Below are positions 26,637 through 35,858 of a stretch of DNA of 64,000 nucleotides, piece by piece (position 1 is the stretch's first letter; each line of letters opens with the position of its first letter). This DNA comes from JAMQKA01 sp031569985. GTDB taxonomy: Bacteria > Bacteroidota > Rhodothermia > Balneolales > Balneolaceae. The stretch spans positions 81,509 through 145,508 of the forward strand of contig NZ_JAMQKA010000013.1 in NCBI RefSeq assembly GCF_031569985.1, in the 5' to 3' direction. The position numbers and the translations under genes were made by a program. The notes under the pieces were generated by a model. The model saw only the letters and a program-made list of their open reading frames with translations. It searched no databases and was not told where the DNA came from.

Positions 26637-28061
26637 TTAGTCATACAAAACCCAGGTATCTTTACTGCCGCCTCCCTGCGATGAGTTGACTACGAGCGAT
26701 CCTTTCCTGAGCGCTACCCGGGTGAGTGCACCCGGCAGTACTTCAATACCATCTCCATACAGAATATAGGGACGGAGATCTACATGCCTCGGCTCCAGGC
26801 TATCCTCTGTCAGCGTGGGTACGGTGGATAGTGAAAGAGTAGGTTGCGCAATATATTTTCTCGGGTTCTCCTTAATCTGCCTGCAAAATTGTTCTCGCTC
26901 TTCTTTCCCGGCTTTGGGACCAATCATCATCCCGTAGCCACCGGCTGCACTGGTCTCTTTAACTACCAGCTCCGAAAGATTTTCAAGCACATATTCTCGG
27001 TCGTTCTTTTCAGAACAGAGATAAGTGGGAACGTTGGGAAGAATCGGCTCCTCATCCAGGTAGTACTTTATGATGCGCGGAACATAGGCGTACACCGCTT
27101 TGTCGTCTGCCACCCCGGTTCCCGGTGCGTTTGCAAGGCCCAGGTTGCCGGCCTTGTAGGTACTAAAAAGTCCTGAGGCTCCCAGCATCGATTCCGGGTT
27201 AAATGTTTCGGGATCAAGAAATGTATCGTCAATTCTGCGGTAGATGACATCCACCTGTCGCAGGCCCTGGGTGGTGGTCATATACACCTTGTTGTTTTTA
27301 ACCGTCAAATCCATTCCGGTAACCAGTTCCACGCCCATGGACTGGGCCAGGTAGGAATGCTCAAAATACGCCGAATTGTAGATTCCCGGAGTCAGCACAC
27401 CCACTACCGGGCGTTCTTTAGTTGACAAATATTGCAGCACATGCAGCAGTTTCACGGGGTAGTCGGAAACAGGCCGAACCCCTAGCTGGTTAAAGAGGGA
27501 AGGGAAAGCTCGTTTAATAATCTCTCGGCTTTCCAGCAGATAAGAAACCCCGGATGGGCAGCGCAGATTGTCCTCCAGAACGTAAAATTTGCCATCCCTG
27601 TCCCTGACCAGGTCCGTACCTGTAATGTGGCACCATATGTTTTGCGGGGGAGTTAACCCCACACATGGCTCAAGATAATCTTTGCTGGAGAGGATAAGTT
27701 CTTCCGGCAGAACGCCATCCTTAAGGATTTTTCGGTCGTTATAAACGTCCTGGATAAAGAGGTTGAGTGCATATATACGTTGCTTTAGTCCGCGTTCAAC
27801 TTTTTCCCATTCCTTGCCACTGATGATGCGCGGGATGATATCAAGGTGAAGAATTTTTTCCTGTCCTTCATTGTCATGATACACATTGAACGTCATACCC
27901 ATAGCGAGTTGCGCCCGGTTTGTAGCACTTTGTAACTCCTTTAGCGTGCTCTCCGGGATGTTGTCGAGCATCTTGCTGAATTTGTGATAATGGCTCCTGC
28001 AATCGCCGTCATCGGTAACCATCTCATCATAAGAATACTCAGGCTGGTAAGGAATCGCCAT
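26637..28061 (-). CDS. Circularly permuted ATP-grasp type 2 protein
   Basis: 474 residues. Family stretches include HLDIIPRIISGKEWEKVERGLKQR (cited in part: GKEWEKVERGLKQR), ALNLFIQDVYNDRKIL, FYVLEDNLRCPSGVSYLLE, GVLTPGIYNSAYFEHSYLA and VVNSSQGGGSKDTWVL at the C-terminus. These proteins are predicted to make amide bonds using ATP. As first gene of the operon it may build the peptide-like product that the alpha-E, Anbu and transglutaminase proteins act on. The promoter must be in the 28062-28190 stretch, which is AT-rich. Confidence 0.9.
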   Translation of the reverse strand: MAIPYQPEYSYDEMVTDDGDCRSHYHKFSKMLDNIPESTLKELQSATNRAQLAMGMTFNVYHDNEGQEKILHLDIIPRIISGKEWEKVERGLKQRIYALNLFIQDVYNDRKILKDGVLPEELILSSKDYLEPCVGLTPPQNIWCHITGTDLVRDRDGKFYVLEDNLRCPSGVSYLLESREIIKRAFPSLFNQLGVRPVSDYPVKLLHVLQYLSTKERPVVGVLTPGIYNSAYFEHSYLAQSMGVELVTGMDLTVKNNKVYMTTTQGLRQVDVIYRRIDDTFLDPETFNPESMLGASGLFSTYKAGNLGLANAPGTGVADDKAVYAYVPRIIKYYLDEEPILPNVPTYLCSEKNDREYVLENLSELVVKETSAAGGYGMMIGPKAGKEEREQFCRQIKENPRKYIAQPTLSLSTVPTLTEDSLEPRHVDLRPYILYGDGIEVLPGALTRVALRKGSLVVNSSQGGGSKDTWVLYD

Positions 28062-28189
28062 CTATAGTTAATTATTTAGCTTTATAATTAAGCAAGATTT
28101 AAATATTAAGGGTAAATCATTATTCAATATAATTATTTGTTAATAAAAGTAAATAAAGCGTCTGAAATTAATCGAATTGTTGATCAAAG

Positions 28190-29320
28190 GGTCTTGAAGG
28201 TTCAAGGTCTAAAGGTCCAAGGTGGGGAAGTAGAAGGTTGAAGGTATTATTAAATCTGTCCTCGGAGAGGAAGTGCTGAAGTATTGAAGTGTTAAGTTGT
28301 TGAAGTGTTTAGTCGTTGAATTGTTGAAGCGATTCTAACCTTACAGTACTTGGTACCGTCCGCTCTGCGGCGGTACCCCAGACTGACCGCTCTGCGTCCA
28401 ACACTTCCATATCAACGAGTTTAGCGATTGGAGGGAGGAGTTTAGTCTGACAATTTGCAGTTTGTTGGGGCACGATGCATCGTGCCCTTACCATTTATCG
28501 CTTAAATTAACTTACTGAAATCATGCTTATTATCAGTTCCAATTAAAGCGTTTTGAGCAGTTCTTTTATACCGACGAGCCTTTGGAAAGGGTAATAAATC
28601 CCTGCTTGTGCTACGAAGCACTCCTTCGCATAAAGCTACGGTGTGTAAACCTCGCGCGTAGTAGTAGCGGTGAATTTTTAGGTGGACAGTTCGCTAGTCC
28701 ACCCACCGGTGGATTTTTATCACTAAAAAAATGAATACCACCTATCGATGAAGCCTCCCAGTTATTTTGTTAGAGCTAATCTCCAGTAGTGGTGTTCATT
28801 TTTTGTACGACCAAAAAACGAACCAAAAAAGTCGCCAAAGAATCCCAGATGTTGATCTATCCTGCAAATAAAAGGGAATACTGCTTTGGCTCATGGTTAA
28901 ATTGTTCTGATGCTACCTGCAGGGATTCTCTGGACTCGGGAACCCCAGTATATTCACATTATGTCACCCCAAAATTGAACGTTTTATTGCAACTAGAAAT
29001 CTGTGATGGATGTTGAAATGTTAAGGTTTTGAATTGTTGATCAGGTCATCATCCCAGATCTTCGTCTAAATTCTTAATTCATAATTTTCATTCCTAACTC
29101 CCCTCCGCCCTAATGTAAATTTCGCTGGTAAAGAGAATGGAGCCGAGGCGTTAAGAAACCATTTGTGTCTGAGATCCGAGCAGTCCAGCGGATCGAGTTT
29201 CAATGATTTTAGTGGAGGCGTAGTGAACGCAGCGACAATTTACTCCGGCGATGATTTTTTGGGTGGACAGTTCGCTAGTCCGCCAACCGGCGGATTTTCT
29301 TCACTAAAAAAATGAATACA
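28190..29320 (+). repeat. Large composite intergenic repeat, copy A (forward)
   Basis: About 1.1 kb without a real gene. It begins with ttgaag/gttgaa-rich tracts, continues with the ggtaccgtccgctctgcgg hairpin region and a perfect 20-base palindrome at 28468-28487 (gggcacgatg and its complement). After a ggtggacagttcgctagtcc block, a second module runs from ttcattttttgtacgacc (28795) to tcactaaaaaaatgaat (about 29317). The same order is found in reverse at 45010-46200; partial copies lie at 32640-33150, 61300-61450 and 63480-63850. Short frames in it are also repeated and are by-products of the repeat. Confidence 0.75.
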
Positions 29321-29515
29321 ACACAAAGGACTAAGTTCTCAGTTTATATCTGTGCTATTCATAAGAACTAAATTTAGTTTCGAATAAACTGTGCGAAGGT
29401 CTTAAAGTATTTCATTAACTCTTCATCTGTTCGCTATTATTTGGACATGTTTTGAAAAGTTGAATCCGATGGCTAAAATCATTTCTAAAGAGCCATTTAA
29501 ACCATAGTTCTTTTC

Positions 29516-30838
29516 ATGGAAGATCTACTCTCTGCCCGCTTGCAAATGGCCATATCGCTTGGCTTCCACATCATTTTTGCCTGTATCGGCATGGCGATGC
29601 CGTTTCTGATGGCCGTGGCCGAATACAAGTGGATAAAAACAGGAAAAGTTGTCTACCGGGATCTAGCCAAAGCCTGGAGCAAGGGCGTGGCGATCTTTTT
29701 TGCCACAGGAGCCGTTTCGGGAACACTACTGTCATTTGAACTGGGATTACTCTGGCCCACTTTCATGGAACACGCCGGACCCATCTTTGGCATGCCGTTC
29801 TCGTGGGAGGGCACGGCCTTTTTTGTGGAAGCGATAGCGCTGGGACTTTTCCTCTATGGATGGGACAAGCTGAACAAGTGGGTGCACTGGAGTTCCGGGC
29901 TCGTGGTTGGACTATCGGGAGTGGCATCCGGTATATTTGTGCTGGCGGCCAACGCCTGGATGAACAGTCCGGCTGGTTTCGACTGGGTCAACGGGCAGGC
30001 AATCAATATAGACCCCGTAGCCGCTATGTTCAATGATGCCTGGTTCTCACAGGCACTCCATATGACCATCGCAGCCTTTGTGGCGACCGGGTTTGCCGTG
30101 GCAGGCCTCCATGCACTGCTATTGCTCAAGCACAGGAATTCCGACTTCCACCGCAAGGCGATGAAGATTGCGCTGGCTATCGGTGCGGTAGCCGCACTGC
30201 TGCAGCCTCTGAGTGGTGACTATTCGGCAAAGGATGTGGCCGACCGCCAGCCCGCCAAGCTTGCAGCGATGGAGAGTCATTTTGAGACCAAGAAGGGGGC
30301 AGGGCTTGTGATTGGTGGCATTCCCGACGTAGAGAACCGTGAAGTCAATTACGGCATAGAGGTGCCGGGACTACTCAGCTTCCTGGCTCACGGCTCATTT
30401 GATGCCGAGGTAACCGGCCTCGAGGAGTTCCCGGAGGAGGAATGGCCGCCGGTGCTCATCACGCATATCGCATTCCAGGTGATGGTCGGCTGCGGCATGT
30501 TGATGGCGTTGGTGGGACTAATGTACCTGCTGTTTGAATGGAAGTGGAAGCACCTGATAACTCGGCGCTGGTTTTTGTGGCTGGTCGGAATTATGGCGCC
30601 CCTCGGGTTCATCGCCGTTGAGGCCGGCTGGACCGTCACAGAAGTAGGGCGACAACCCTGGATTATCTATGGCATCATGAAAACCGAAGACGCCCTGACC
30701 AGTATGCCGGGACTGCAATACCCATTTTACCTGTTCACCGGCCTCTACCTGTTTCTGAGTATCGTGTTGGTCTGGCTCATGGCGCGTCAAATTAGTACGT
30801 TGGAGGAGACCTATGAATCGGTTTCATACAAAAGGTAG
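29516..30838 (+). CDS. cydA: Cytochrome bd-type quinol oxidase subunit I
   Basis: 440 residues, about nine membrane helices. It starts LLSARLQMAISLGFHIIFA, where the His binds one of the b hemes. FNDAWFSQALHMTIAAF carries a second heme ligand, and the quinol-site motif VGRQPWIIYGIMKT is intact. The Q-loop is short, as in cyanide-insensitive (CIO-type) bd oxidases. The enzyme oxidises quinol and reduces O2 to water with high affinity. CydB is encoded downstream after an inserted small gene. Confidence 0.92.
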   Translation: MEDLLSARLQMAISLGFHIIFACIGMAMPFLMAVAEYKWIKTGKVVYRDLAKAWSKGVAIFFATGAVSGTLLSFELGLLWPTFMEHAGPIFGMPFSWEGTAFFVEAIALGLFLYGWDKLNKWVHWSSGLVVGLSGVASGIFVLAANAWMNSPAGFDWVNGQAINIDPVAAMFNDAWFSQALHMTIAAFVATGFAVAGLHALLLLKHRNSDFHRKAMKIALAIGAVAALLQPLSGDYSAKDVADRQPAKLAAMESHFETKKGAGLVIGGIPDVENREVNYGIEVPGLLSFLAHGSFDAEVTGLEEFPEEEWPPVLITHIAFQVMVGCGMLMALVGLMYLLFEWKWKHLITRRWFLWLVGIMAPLGFIAVEAGWTVTEVGRQPWIIYGIMKTEDALTSMPGLQYPFYLFTGLYLFLSIVLVWLMARQISTLEETYESVSYKR

Positions 30839-30896
30839 CTGGTACTCATAGAATCCAAACAACACCAAACAAATCTTTGAAATAAACTATTTGGAC

Positions 30897-31439
30897 ATGG
30901 ACCTTAACAAAACCGGCAAAGCCGTTTCAACTCCACTACTATTTCTATTGGAATACGGCTTTAAATTCCTGGCCGGTGTGGCAGCCGCGATTGCACTGGC
31001 TGCCAAGGGATCATTCTTTGAAAAACTGGGAGCGGCCGTTGGTTCTCTGCTACCCGCCATTCAGCAGTTGACCAATGCACCTGCCCAGGCAGCCTACCTT
31101 GGACAAGTGATCGAAGATTACAATACCATGACTGCGGCGACCTTTAACCAGCGCTACGGGGGACAGGCGATCAACAACCTGCTGGATCAACTCAACGAAG
31201 GAGTAGCCTATTTCCAGGCGATATACCAAAACCTGGTACAACAGCCGTTTGCTACCATCTTTGCTGCGCTGCTGATATTCCTGGTGCTATACCTGCTGGG
31301 CCGCATTTGCCGCTTCACAAGGCAACGAGGGCAGGGATCCTATGTTAACAGAGTAGAGCGGAGGCTGGGCGACCGCGTCTTCCGAAGCTCCAAACAACCG
31401 GGTCCAGATCAAAGAGATAATTTGAAGCAAATCTATTAG
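30897..31439 (+). CDS. Unknown membrane protein encoded between cydA and cydB
   Basis: About 180 residues. Two hydrophobic segments (STPLLFLLEYGFKFLAGVAAA and ATIFAALLIFLVLYLLGRI; each cited in full at 20 or fewer: FLLEYGFKFLAGVAAAIAL, ATIFAALLIFLVLYLLGRI) flank an Ala/Gln-rich helical loop. A basic C-terminal tail follows (RRLGDRVFRSSKQPG). An in-frame TTG lies six bases upstream of this ATG. It begins 58 bases after cydA and ends nine bases before cydB, so it is part of the oxidase operon. It is far larger than the known CydX/CydS accessory peptides and I do not recognise it. A role as an oxidase assembly factor or extra subunit is plausible but unproven. Confidence 0.62.
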   Translation: MDLNKTGKAVSTPLLFLLEYGFKFLAGVAAAIALAAKGSFFEKLGAAVGSLLPAIQQLTNAPAQAAYLGQVIEDYNTMTAATFNQRYGGQAINNLLDQLNEGVAYFQAIYQNLVQQPFATIFAALLIFLVLYLLGRICRFTRQRGQGSYVNRVERRLGDRVFRSSKQPGPDQRDNLKQIY

Positions 31440-31448
31440 CGAGTCCTT

Positions 31449-32453
31449 ATGCTGTTGGACATCATCATATTTTTCCTGGCTTTCTCACTTGTGTTGTACT
31501 GCCTTTTCGGGGGAGCCGATTTTGGAGGGGGTATCCTTGAACTTTTCGTGGGTAAACACAACTGGCAACTGGTGGACAAAGCGATCAGCCCGGTTTGGGA
31601 GGCCAACCACGTCTGGCTGGTACTCATCGTGGTTATCCTGTTTATGGGATTTCCTTCTATCTATTCCATCGTCAGCCAGTACCTGCATGTGCCCATTCTT
31701 ATACTACTGGTAGGGATTATCCTACATGGTACTGCTTTTACCTACCGCCACTACGATGCCAAAAAAGATGCCAGCCTGAAGGTGTACAACTGGGTCTTCC
31801 GCCTTTCCAGTGTGCTGGCGACATTCTTCCTCGGGGTCATTGTAGGAGCGGCTATACTGGGACGAATTACCCAACAGCCGGAGACCTTTTATGAAGGCTT
31901 TATGGCACCCTGGATCAACCTTTTCTCATTCAGTGTGGGCCTGTTTACGCTTTTCCTGTTTAGTTTTCTCGCCGCGGTCTATTCGATGGGAGAGGCACGC
32001 GGGAAGCGGGAGAAACAGGCGCTGTCCCGGATAGCAAAATGGCTGACGGTGGCGACAGTAGCCTCGGGCGCCGTAGTATTTCTGATAGGTGAGATGTCCG
32101 ACCTTTACTTGCTCTCGCGCTTTATCTACTCTCCCTTTGCCATAGGGTCTGTGCTGATCTCCGCCATTATTTTGCCTTTCCTTTGGCGCAGCTTAACCGA
32201 GAACAGGGCATGGCGTTCCCGGTTGCTGGCCGGCTCGGAGATGGTGCTGGTGCTGGTGGCGTGGTTCGAGGTGCAGCACCCTGTGGTGGTAGCTATCGCC
32301 AACGCCCCGGACCTGACATTTCAGAACTCAGCCGCCCCCGAGTCGACCCTGATGCAACTGGTGATCGCCTTGGTAGTGGGATCACTGATTATCCTGCCAC
32401 TGCTGTTTTACTTAATGAGGGTTTTCAAAAAAGAGCAGATTCCGAATGCGTGA
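31449..32453 (+). CDS. cydB: Cytochrome bd-type quinol oxidase subunit II
   Basis: 334 residues with eight or more membrane helices. Family marks are FGGADFGGGILELFVG, ISPVWEANHVWLVLIVVI, FMGFPSIYSIVSQYLHVP and HGTAFTYRHYD. CydB forms the heterodimer with CydA. The start lies nine bases after the stop of the small inserted gene. Confidence 0.93.
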   Translation: MLLDIIIFFLAFSLVLYCLFGGADFGGGILELFVGKHNWQLVDKAISPVWEANHVWLVLIVVILFMGFPSIYSIVSQYLHVPILILLVGIILHGTAFTYRHYDAKKDASLKVYNWVFRLSSVLATFFLGVIVGAAILGRITQQPETFYEGFMAPWINLFSFSVGLFTLFLFSFLAAVYSMGEARGKREKQALSRIAKWLTVATVASGAVVFLIGEMSDLYLLSRFIYSPFAIGSVLISAIILPFLWRSLTENRAWRSRLLAGSEMVLVLVAWFEVQHPVVVAIANAPDLTFQNSAAPESTLMQLVIALVVGSLIILPLLFYLMRVFKKEQIPNA

Positions 32454-32639
32454 TATGTTGAATAACAGCCATTCTTCAAATTCAGTAAGGGTTTAATAAA
32501 TTAGCGTATCCTCACGAGGCCTTTAACCAATTGTGTATCAATGACTTATAAGAGTATAATGCGAATGAATGCAAAGGTGTATAGCAAAGTGCCCATTTCC
32601 TTTCCATTTAATCAAGGTGATTCGACCCTTCCTTTTCAC

Positions 32640-33150
32640 GGAGTCCTTTTCGCCAGGGGATGTTCATTTTTTGAATGACCAAAAAACGAACCAAAAAAGT
32701 CACCAAAAAATCCCAGATATTGTTCTGCTCTGCTGTAAAGCGATACGAGATTTGGAACATTACTGATCGTTGTAATCACCGGCTGTAAGGATTTTCTGGA
32801 CTTGGGGGGAATTGCCAGTAGCATCCGAATTTATCCTTCTCTTCTCCGGCCTTGGATGTATGAGCTGCCCGGGCAAGCTTGGCGGAGACATGAAGAAGGA
32901 AACCGTGCTTAATATTCGTTTTTGTGTTTTCTATTCCCGCCCTTTGAAATTTTTGTTGAGAAAAGTGCCCGAAGCCGAAGCGTTAAAGAAACCATTTGTG
33001 TCTGAGATCCGCGCTTTCCAGCGGAGCGTCTCCGACCACTGGCGGATCGAGTTTAAATGGTTTTAGCGTAGGTGAAGGAAACGCAACAAAAATTTCATTT
33101 GGCGGGGATTTTTTTCGTTCATTTTTTTATCGTTAAAAAAATGGACCCCA
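32640..33150 (+). repeat. Composite intergenic repeat, copy B (partial, forward)
   Basis: It begins with ttcattttttgaatgacc (about 32656), continues with aaaaaacgaaccaaaaaagt and ends in ttatcgttaaaaaaatgga (about 33140). The internal taaagaaaccatttgtgtct and agatccgcgctttccagcg blocks match copies A and C. It fills most of the 1-kb gap after cydB. Confidence 0.7.
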
Positions 33151-33394
33151 CAATGGTAATAAGAGTATCGAACCAAATACTTCTCCGGTTTCTGTATTTA
33201 ACGTCAGTTAGATATCTGTCATTGGGGGAGGCGCGACCATCGGGGAAAATTAGAACCAGGATTTACATGATTAGAGGATCTGCAGGATGGTAATGTTTAC
33301 CTGAGAAGGAACCCCGAAAAATCCTTTAATCCTGCCCATCCCGGTTCCAAGTATTGAAATGTGAAATCAGCTGATTTCAAATACAAGATAATCG

Positions 33395-33475
33395 ACCACC
33401 AACAAATCCTCCTCGCGATGACAGTTATTATTTTGAGTGATTCTTATTTAGAACTCAGGCTAAGTTAAATTCTAT
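33395..33475. repeat. REP-like fragment
   Basis: The stretch with gatgacagttattatttt and tagaactcaggc closely matches 46925-46975 and resembles 13480-13540. It is a member of the dispersed repeat family seen five times in the window. Confidence 0.5.
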
Positions 33476-33501
33476 CCAGCGATGCTGTACTACCTATACG
33501 A

Positions 33502-34190
33502 TTACGCCAGGATTGCTACCAATACACCGAGACACAGAACTTCAAAGTCTTCACTAGCGAAGTTGACATGGACATCTCCCACGCTTGTTTTGTACGAGAA
33601 GGTCAATGCTACCTCGAATACTGCCACTCCTTTTGGAGGCACCAGAAACTGGTTATAGCGCAGATCATATCCCCTGAAAATGTGCTTGCCGTCGATGGCA
33701 CCTCCGCTTATCGATCCCCCTTTGGCTGAAAGACTCACCACGGATTGAAGCAGATCGGACTGGGGTAAAGGTGAGGTGGGGGGCTGATTCCACCACTCAC
33801 GAATACTTAACTGAGCTTGCAGATTTAAACTGCTACTGTCATAGCCAGTTAAAAGCGTCTGCCCATCAATGACCGAGCAAAAACCGTTAAGAACAAGGTA
33901 GGCGTCAATATTTATGACGGCAAACTTGTCCCTTGGATTCTCCCATAAAAAGTAAAAACTTAACGCTTCGCTACCCAATGCTCTGTCTGAATGGTATTTG
34001 AATTTGGCCCAACTATTCACCGGTTCGACATGCGTTTCGGGAAAGTCGATGCCATGTGTCTGTCAGATCATGAACGGCTTGTCCAGCAGCTCGTATGCGG
34101 TTACGTTTGGAGTGGCGAATTCCACAAGATACTTTAAAGCTTTTCGCCTGTTTTTAATTCTTGCGCATAAGCGGCGTGCAGTCCAGCGTT
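33502..34190 (-). pseudogene. Unknown gene interrupted by an in-frame TGA
   Basis: The open frame that ends at 33502 can start at a GTG at 34020 (172 residues). Coding-like sequence continues in the same frame upstream: QTHGIDFPETHVEP precedes the GTG, then a TGA at 34063-34065, then ALKYLVEFATPNVTAYELL followed by DKPFMI. There is no start codon with a Shine-Dalgarno between the TGA and the GTG. This looks like one longer gene broken by a nonsense mutation. The downstream part (FRGYDLRYNQFLVPPKGVAVF) is beta-rich. I do not recognise the family. The alternative is a shorter intact gene starting at the GTG. Confidence 0.5.
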
Positions 34191-34393
34191 TATTTGAAAA
34201 TAAAATGTAATACAGAAATTGAGGAACTAAAAATTGGCAAGGAAGGGGGAGGCACAGCTTTTGGATGTAGGACGCAAATAAGAGTAATCATACTGTTACA
34301 AACTTTTTGCGCGTGATTAGATTCACAGGAATAAAATTTTAGCTCAAAGCTATTTTATATTGAAGTTAGTTTTTTAGTATCCTTGGCTATAGT

Positions 34394-35647
34394 TTGTACC
34401 AGAAACAAGAACTTCTTTTTTATCCCACACATCTATATTCTGTGATCCGATTGTTCTCAACATTTCTTTTGCTGATTGTTATTTTCGTGTCTTATCTGTC
34501 TTTTACCGACATTAAACCGGAGTCGAAGGTTGTTGAGCCTGAACCCAAAGAATGGGTGATGGATGAATCCCTGGTCATCTACCTGGAAGAATTTGAACGG
34601 GATTTTGAAGTAGGGCTAAACGAGAAACAAATACCCGGGGCGGCGGTTGCCATCGTAAAGGATGGTCGTGTGGTATTACAAAAAGGATTTGGCGTAAAAG
34701 AGAGAGGGACGTCCGAAGAAGTAGATGAACATACCGTATTCAGATTGGGAAGTGTATCGAAAGGCTTTGCTTCGGTTCTAACGGGGTTGATGGTGGAAGA
34801 AGGAGCCGTAAGTTGGGATGGTCCCGTATCCCATTATTTGCCAGAATTTAAGTCGAATGACCCGGGGCAAACCGATCGGGTTCAGATCAGGCATCTGTTA
34901 TCTCACACGTCTGGATTGCCACGCCATGCGTATACGAATTTGGTGGAAAACGGACTCTCTTTGGACCGTATCATCCCCCGGTTGGAACAAGTTCCTTTGA
35001 TCTCAAAAGAAGGCGAACAGCTTGCCTATCAGAATGCGGCCTATTCAACGATTGAAAAAGTGCTGGAAGCCCAAACCAACACTGACTTTAACACACTTCT
35101 GGAAGAAAAGCTGTTGGACCCATTAGCGATGGATCATTCCTCGGCAAGCTATGACAGCATACGATATTCCGGGAATACAGCGTTGCCTCATGTGTATCAT
35201 TCCCGCTCACGGGGTCGTGTACCCATGCCAATTTCCGAGAAATATTATAATGCGGTTTCTTCAGGTGGGATCAATGCTTCTGCCTCAGACATGGGGAAAT
35301 GGTTGCTTCTGTTAACAGGGCACTATCCTGATGTTATTTCTGAGAAGACGCTCGAAGAAATTTATGATCCGTTTGTTACCATCCATAATCGACGCTATAG
35401 CCGGCATTGGGATGGAGTTAACGAATCGCATTATGGAATGGGGTGGAGAGTGCTTGATAATCATGGACAAAAGATCGTGTACCACGGAGGATATGTAAAC
35501 GGATATCGCAGCGAGATTGCTTTTGCTCCTGAAGAGGGGGTAGGGATCTGCATTCTCATCAATACCCACTCAAGCTATCCGTTAACCGTGATCCCGGACT
35601 TCTTTAATCACTTCAAATCAAATTCTTCAGAATTTATTTCGAAATGA
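34394..35647 (+). CDS. Serine hydrolase of the class C beta-lactamase family
   Basis: 417 residues. An N-terminal membrane anchor (about 20-37) is followed by the penicillin-binding/beta-lactamase fold. The catalytic SxxK is RLGSVSKGF near residue 120, the YxN-type motif is AYQNAAYS near 212, and the third box is YHGGYVNGYRS near 363. HLLSHTSGLPRH is the family stretch after the first motif. Such proteins are mostly peptidases or esterases acting in the periplasm, with true beta-lactamases a minority. The frame begins at a TTG; a GTG at 34442 would still keep the anchor. It lies just left of the cassette cluster. Confidence 0.83.
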   Translation: MYQKQELLFYPTHLYSVIRLFSTFLLLIVIFVSYLSFTDIKPESKVVEPEPKEWVMDESLVIYLEEFERDFEVGLNEKQIPGAAVAIVKDGRVVLQKGFGVKERGTSEEVDEHTVFRLGSVSKGFASVLTGLMVEEGAVSWDGPVSHYLPEFKSNDPGQTDRVQIRHLLSHTSGLPRHAYTNLVENGLSLDRIIPRLEQVPLISKEGEQLAYQNAAYSTIEKVLEAQTNTDFNTLLEEKLLDPLAMDHSSASYDSIRYSGNTALPHVYHSRSRGRVPMPISEKYYNAVSSGGINASASDMGKWLLLLTGHYPDVISEKTLEEIYDPFVTIHNRRYSRHWDGVNESHYGMGWRVLDNHGQKIVYHGGYVNGYRSEIAFAPEEGVGICILINTHSSYPLTVIPDFFNHFKSNSSEFISK

Positions 35648-35858
35648 GGTATGACGACCTACTGTTTAACCGGCTTGGACGTTGAGCCTCTATATATGTT
35701 TAGTGCAGCCGACAGCTGGCGGAAGCCACCCATAGTTTGAATACCGCCTGCAGCAGTAACCTACCGAATAGGTGATCGAATTCAGGAAGGGAGAAAAAAA
35801 ATATTGCGGGAAGAGGTATTGCCTGTTGACTTTGGAGGCCATATATAGGTTATGCCCA

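Noticed and set aside
28789..29016. 75-aa frame sharing a 40-residue stretch with a frame at 45280-45474
   Set aside because: Both lie in the inverted copies of the composite repeat. The similarity is explained by the DNA repeat, and starts and ends differ.
35650..35858. attC site at the left end of the cassette cluster
   Set aside because: A GTTTAAC core and a ctatatatg inverted pair exist, but the arms do not pair as in the other attC sites.
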